From: Vicingus sp036171675 | GTDB taxonomy: Bacteria > Bacteroidota > Bacteroidia > Flavobacteriales_E > Vicingaceae | Direction: 5' to 3' | Assembly: GCA_036171675.1 (NCBI GenBank) | Contig: JAVHRO010000018.1 | Span: 1 to 23,096, forward strand | Length of the DNA stretch: 23,096 nucleotides | Shown here: positions 21,264 to 23,096 of the stretch, piece by piece | Layout: every line of letters starts with the position of its first letter | Numbering within the stretch: position 1 is the stretch's first letter | Translations under genes and position numbers: made by a program | Notes under the pieces: generated by a model | What the model was told of the DNA's origin: nothing | The model's database searches: none | Seen by the model: only the letters and a program-made list of their open reading frames with translations

Positions 21264-21647
21264 ATGAAACAACTTTTTTCACTAGTTTTCTTTTTAATCA
21301 TTTCGATTTCATTATCTGCTCAAAATACGTTGTTACCAATTGAAAAAAAATGGAAATTTATTGATGCAGAAGAGTTTGGTGTTAAATATGCTGCAACGGA
21401 TGCCCAGCTAAACGATTTTATAGACTTTAAAAATGATCGTAAATTTTCAGGGTTAATTAATGGCTTAACTATTGAAGGTATTTGGTCTGAAAAATTGGGT
21501 AAATACACTCTAACTCCGACTAAAGAGAAGTCGTTGTTTAAAGTGAATTGGATTAAAGTAATTTCAGTTGATGATAAATCTTTGCAGCTAACCTATCAAT
21601 CAGAAGATTTGATAAAAACTTTATTGATGTATTCAATAGCTCAATAA
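21264..21647 (+). CDS. Small secreted lipocalin-like protein
   Basis: A 127-residue exported protein with signal peptide ending LSAQ (residue 20). The mature part resembles the short lipocalin-like domains of Bacteroidota: an opening KKWKFIDAEEFG strand with the conserved Trp, a FKNDRKFSG turn, GIWSEKLGKYTLTP, and a late strand pair (WIKVISVDDKSLQLTYQS). The barrel is shorter than a classic lipocalin. The ligand is unknown. It starts 32 bases after the SRP RNA on the same strand, so it may depend on read-through or a weak promoter of its own; I see no TAnnTTTG in the gap. Confidence 0.6.
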   Translation: MKQLFSLVFFLIISISLSAQNTLLPIEKKWKFIDAEEFGVKYAATDAQLNDFIDFKNDRKFSGLINGLTIEGIWSEKLGKYTLTPTKEKSLFKVNWIKVISVDDKSLQLTYQSEDLIKTLLMYSIAQ

Positions 21648-21681
21648 TTTGCGTTGCTGTTCATATCTCTTAACATCTTTT

Positions 21682-21713
21682 TTTGACTTTGGCAAAAAGC
21701 ATTTTTACATTTG
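21682..21713 (+). promoter_or_regulatory. Promoter of the transaldolase gene
   Basis: TTTG at 21682-21685 and TACATTTG at 21706-21713 are separated by 20 bases, matching both Bacteroidota elements. The -7 element ends 37 bases before the ATG at 21751. With the promoter at 4879 it is the best match in the window. Confidence 0.7.
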
Positions 21714-21721
21714 TAAAAATG
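21700..21721. repeat. 22-bp inverted repeat centred on the transaldolase -7 element
   Basis: CATTTTTACA (21700-21709) and TGTAAAAATG (21712-21721) are perfect 10-bp arms around TT. The -7 element lies wholly inside, so a dimeric protein bound here would exclude RNA polymerase. An operator is the simplest reading. Confidence 0.55.
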
Positions 21722-21750
21722 TAAATAACCGAACGTAAATAATATTACTT

Positions 21751-22407
21751 ATGAAATTTTTTATTGATACAGCAAATCTCGACCAAATTAAGGAAGCTCA
21801 AGATTTAGGAATTTTAGATGGTGTTACCACCAATCCATCCCTAATGGCTAAAGAGGGAATAAGCGGTTATAATAATATAATGGCTCATTATAAAGCTATT
21901 TGTGATATTGTAGATGGTGATGTTAGTGCTGAGGTAATAGCAACAGATTATGATGGAATGATTAAAGAAGGTGAAAATTTAGCTGCTTTACACCCTCAAA
22001 TTGTAGTTAAAATACCGGCAACAAAAGAAGGAATTAAGGCCATTAAATATTTTTCTACCAAAGGAATACGAACCAACTGTACATTAATTTTTTCTGGAGG
22101 GCAAGCTTTACTTGCAGCTAAAGCAGGAGCCACCTATGTTTCTCCATTCGTAGGCCGATTAGATGATATATCGTTTAATGGGATGAATTTAATTGCTGAA
22201 ATACGATTGATTTTTGATAATTACGGATATGAAACACAAATTTTAGCTGCGTCAATTAGAAATACCATGCACATTTTACAATGTGCTCATTTAGGCTCAG
22301 ATGTGATGACTGGTCCGTTAAGCGCAATCTTAGGTTTGTTAAAACATCCTTTAACTGATAGTGGATTGGCTCAGTTTTTAGCAGATCATGCTAAAGCAAA
22401 TAAATAA
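21751..22407 (+). CDS. Transaldolase, small FSA/TalC-type
   Basis: A 218-residue cytoplasmic TIM-barrel enzyme of the short class-I aldolase subfamily (fructose-6-phosphate aldolase/TalC-type). It exchanges dihydroxyacetone units in the non-oxidative pentose phosphate pathway. Seen: MKFFIDTANL with Asp6, GVTTNPSLMAKEG at residues 24-36, the Schiff-base Lys87 in PQIVVKIPATKEG, TNCTLIFS, GATYVSPFVGRLDD and the closing phosphate-binding ILAASIRN. The sequence cannot separate transaldolase from fructose-6-phosphate aldolase activity; members with this length are usually annotated as transaldolase. It has its own strong promoter overlapped by a palindrome. Confidence 0.9.
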   Translation: MKFFIDTANLDQIKEAQDLGILDGVTTNPSLMAKEGISGYNNIMAHYKAICDIVDGDVSAEVIATDYDGMIKEGENLAALHPQIVVKIPATKEGIKAIKYFSTKGIRTNCTLIFSGGQALLAAKAGATYVSPFVGRLDDISFNGMNLIAEIRLIFDNYGYETQILAASIRNTMHILQCAHLGSDVMTGPLSAILGLLKHPLTDSGLAQFLADHAKANK

Positions 22408-22418
22408 AACCAAGTGAT

Positions 22419-23036
22419 ATGTTGTTAGATATACATCCAGATAATCCAGATAAACGAAAAGTAGCGCAAGTAGTTGCTATACTTAGAAAGGGTGGCGTAA
22501 TAATATATCCAACGGATACGGTGTACAGTATGGCTTGTGATTTGATGAACCGAAGGGCTGTAGAAAAAATGGCACTACTAAAGGGCGTAAAGGTGGAAAA
22601 GATTAAATTTTCTTTAATCTGTTATGACCTAAGTTCAATATCAGATTATACGATGCAATTTAGTAATTCAATTTATAAATTATTAAATAGGGCATTGCCT
22701 GGTCCTTATACTTTTATTTTAAATGCAAATACTAGTGTGCCTAAATTGTTTAAATCCAATAAAAAAACCATTGGAATTAGGGTTCCTGACAATAAAATTG
22801 CTAGAGAAATTATTAATGAATTAGGGAATCCATTGCTGTCAACCTCTGTGCACGACGAAGATGAAATTTTGGAATACATCACTGACCCCGAGCTAATTCA
22901 TGAAAAATATGAAAATTTAGTTGATTTAGTAGTTGATGGAGGATTTGGACATAATCACGCTTCAACGGTAATCGACTGTACCGAAGGAGAACCTGTTGTA
23001 ATAAGAGAAGGCATTGGGTCTTTGACTGTATTATGA
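22419..23036 (+). CDS. Sua5/YciO/YrdC-family protein
   Basis: A 205-residue protein of the YrdC-like fold, which in TsaC/Sua5 makes threonylcarbamoyl-AMP for the t6A modification of ANN-decoding tRNAs. Seen: AILRKGGVIIYPTDTVYSMAC with PTDTVY at 31-36, the LLNRALPGPYTFILNA block (typical P-G-P-x-T), KTIGIRVPDN, NPLLSTSVH and the end ASTVIDCTEGEPVVIREGIG. The lack of a C-terminal Sua5 domain and the overall pattern are closer to YciO than to TsaC, so the t6A role is likely but not certain. It starts 11 bases after the transaldolase stop and is probably in the same transcript. Bases 23037-23096 hold no further gene that I can see. Confidence 0.85.
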   Translation: MLLDIHPDNPDKRKVAQVVAILRKGGVIIYPTDTVYSMACDLMNRRAVEKMALLKGVKVEKIKFSLICYDLSSISDYTMQFSNSIYKLLNRALPGPYTFILNANTSVPKLFKSNKKTIGIRVPDNKIAREIINELGNPLLSTSVHDEDEILEYITDPELIHEKYENLVDLVVDGGFGHNHASTVIDCTEGEPVVIREGIGSLTVL

Positions 23037-23096
23037 TTTTTGGCTTAATAGACAAAAATTAGGCTAAGAATCTCTGTATTACTTATAGTTATTAGC

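Noticed and set aside
21080..21301. Open frame on the minus strand (73 codons)
   Set aside because: It lies antisense across the SRP RNA and its promoter, and the peptide is unlike any protein. The RNA explains the conservation.
11141..23096. tRNA genes or a CRISPR array
   Set aside because: No cloverleaf-type sequence or regularly spaced direct repeats were found by eye; repeats present are inverted, not spaced arrays.

Overview
The window is an AT-rich chromosomal segment of a Bacteroidota bacterium, most likely Flavobacteriia-like. The evidence is a PorG-type type IX secretion (T9SS) protein, a secreted protein with a T9SS sorting tail, paired OmpH/Skp genes, a DUF4199 gene, and repeated promoter -7 motifs of the form TAnnTTTG, the Bacteroidota consensus. 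There are no rRNA genes, no tRNAs I could recognise and no CRISPR array.

Left edge (1-1693, minus strand). The first ~110 bases look like the end of an insertion sequence. It has split a small helix-turn-helix regulator gene, leaving about 27 codons. After a G-quadruplex-forming spacer comes a minus-strand operon: pdxJ (vitamin B6), a 39-residue lipoprotein gene, and a PrcB-like lipoprotein gene.

Envelope cluster (1867-11889, plus strand). The order is CBS-domain protein, one-POTRA Omp85 protein, NAD kinase, a PorG-like paralogue, PorG, uppS, bamA, two OmpH/Skp chaperones and murI. This is the conserved Bacteroidota arrangement joining outer-membrane assembly (BamA with periplasmic chaperones), lipid-carrier synthesis (UppS), peptidoglycan precursor supply (MurI) and T9SS. 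A strong terminator closes the ompH pair. It ends exactly at the murI start codon, and its loop holds a promoter-like motif for murI.

Surface-protein region (11890-16108). A 553-base gene-free stretch carries decayed dispersed repeats, overlapping palindromes and a leader hairpin. It is followed by two secreted-protein genes, the second with a T9SS type A sorting domain, and by a convergent lipoprotein gene.

Mobile-repeat region (16109-16500). A 187-bp element with 22-bp terminal inverted repeats and an 8-9 bp flanking direct repeat has the form of a MITE. It sits just upstream of the lipoprotein gene. A GC-rich dispersed-type repeat next to it supplies the last codons of mnmA.

Right side. 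On the minus strand lie mnmA (tRNA 2-thiouridine) with an upstream YwqK/MORN-like gene, and a DUF4199-GT2-GT4 operon. On the plus strand lie the small SRP RNA (ffs) with its own promoter, a small secreted lipocalin-like protein, a FSA/TalC-type transaldolase with a palindrome over its promoter, and a Sua5/YciO-family protein.

I found no clear new multi-gene system. The most notable items are the MITE, the terminator/promoter/start-codon overlap at murI, the tiny lipoprotein, the IS-split regulator, the repeat-derived mnmA tail and the palindrome-overlapped promoters.
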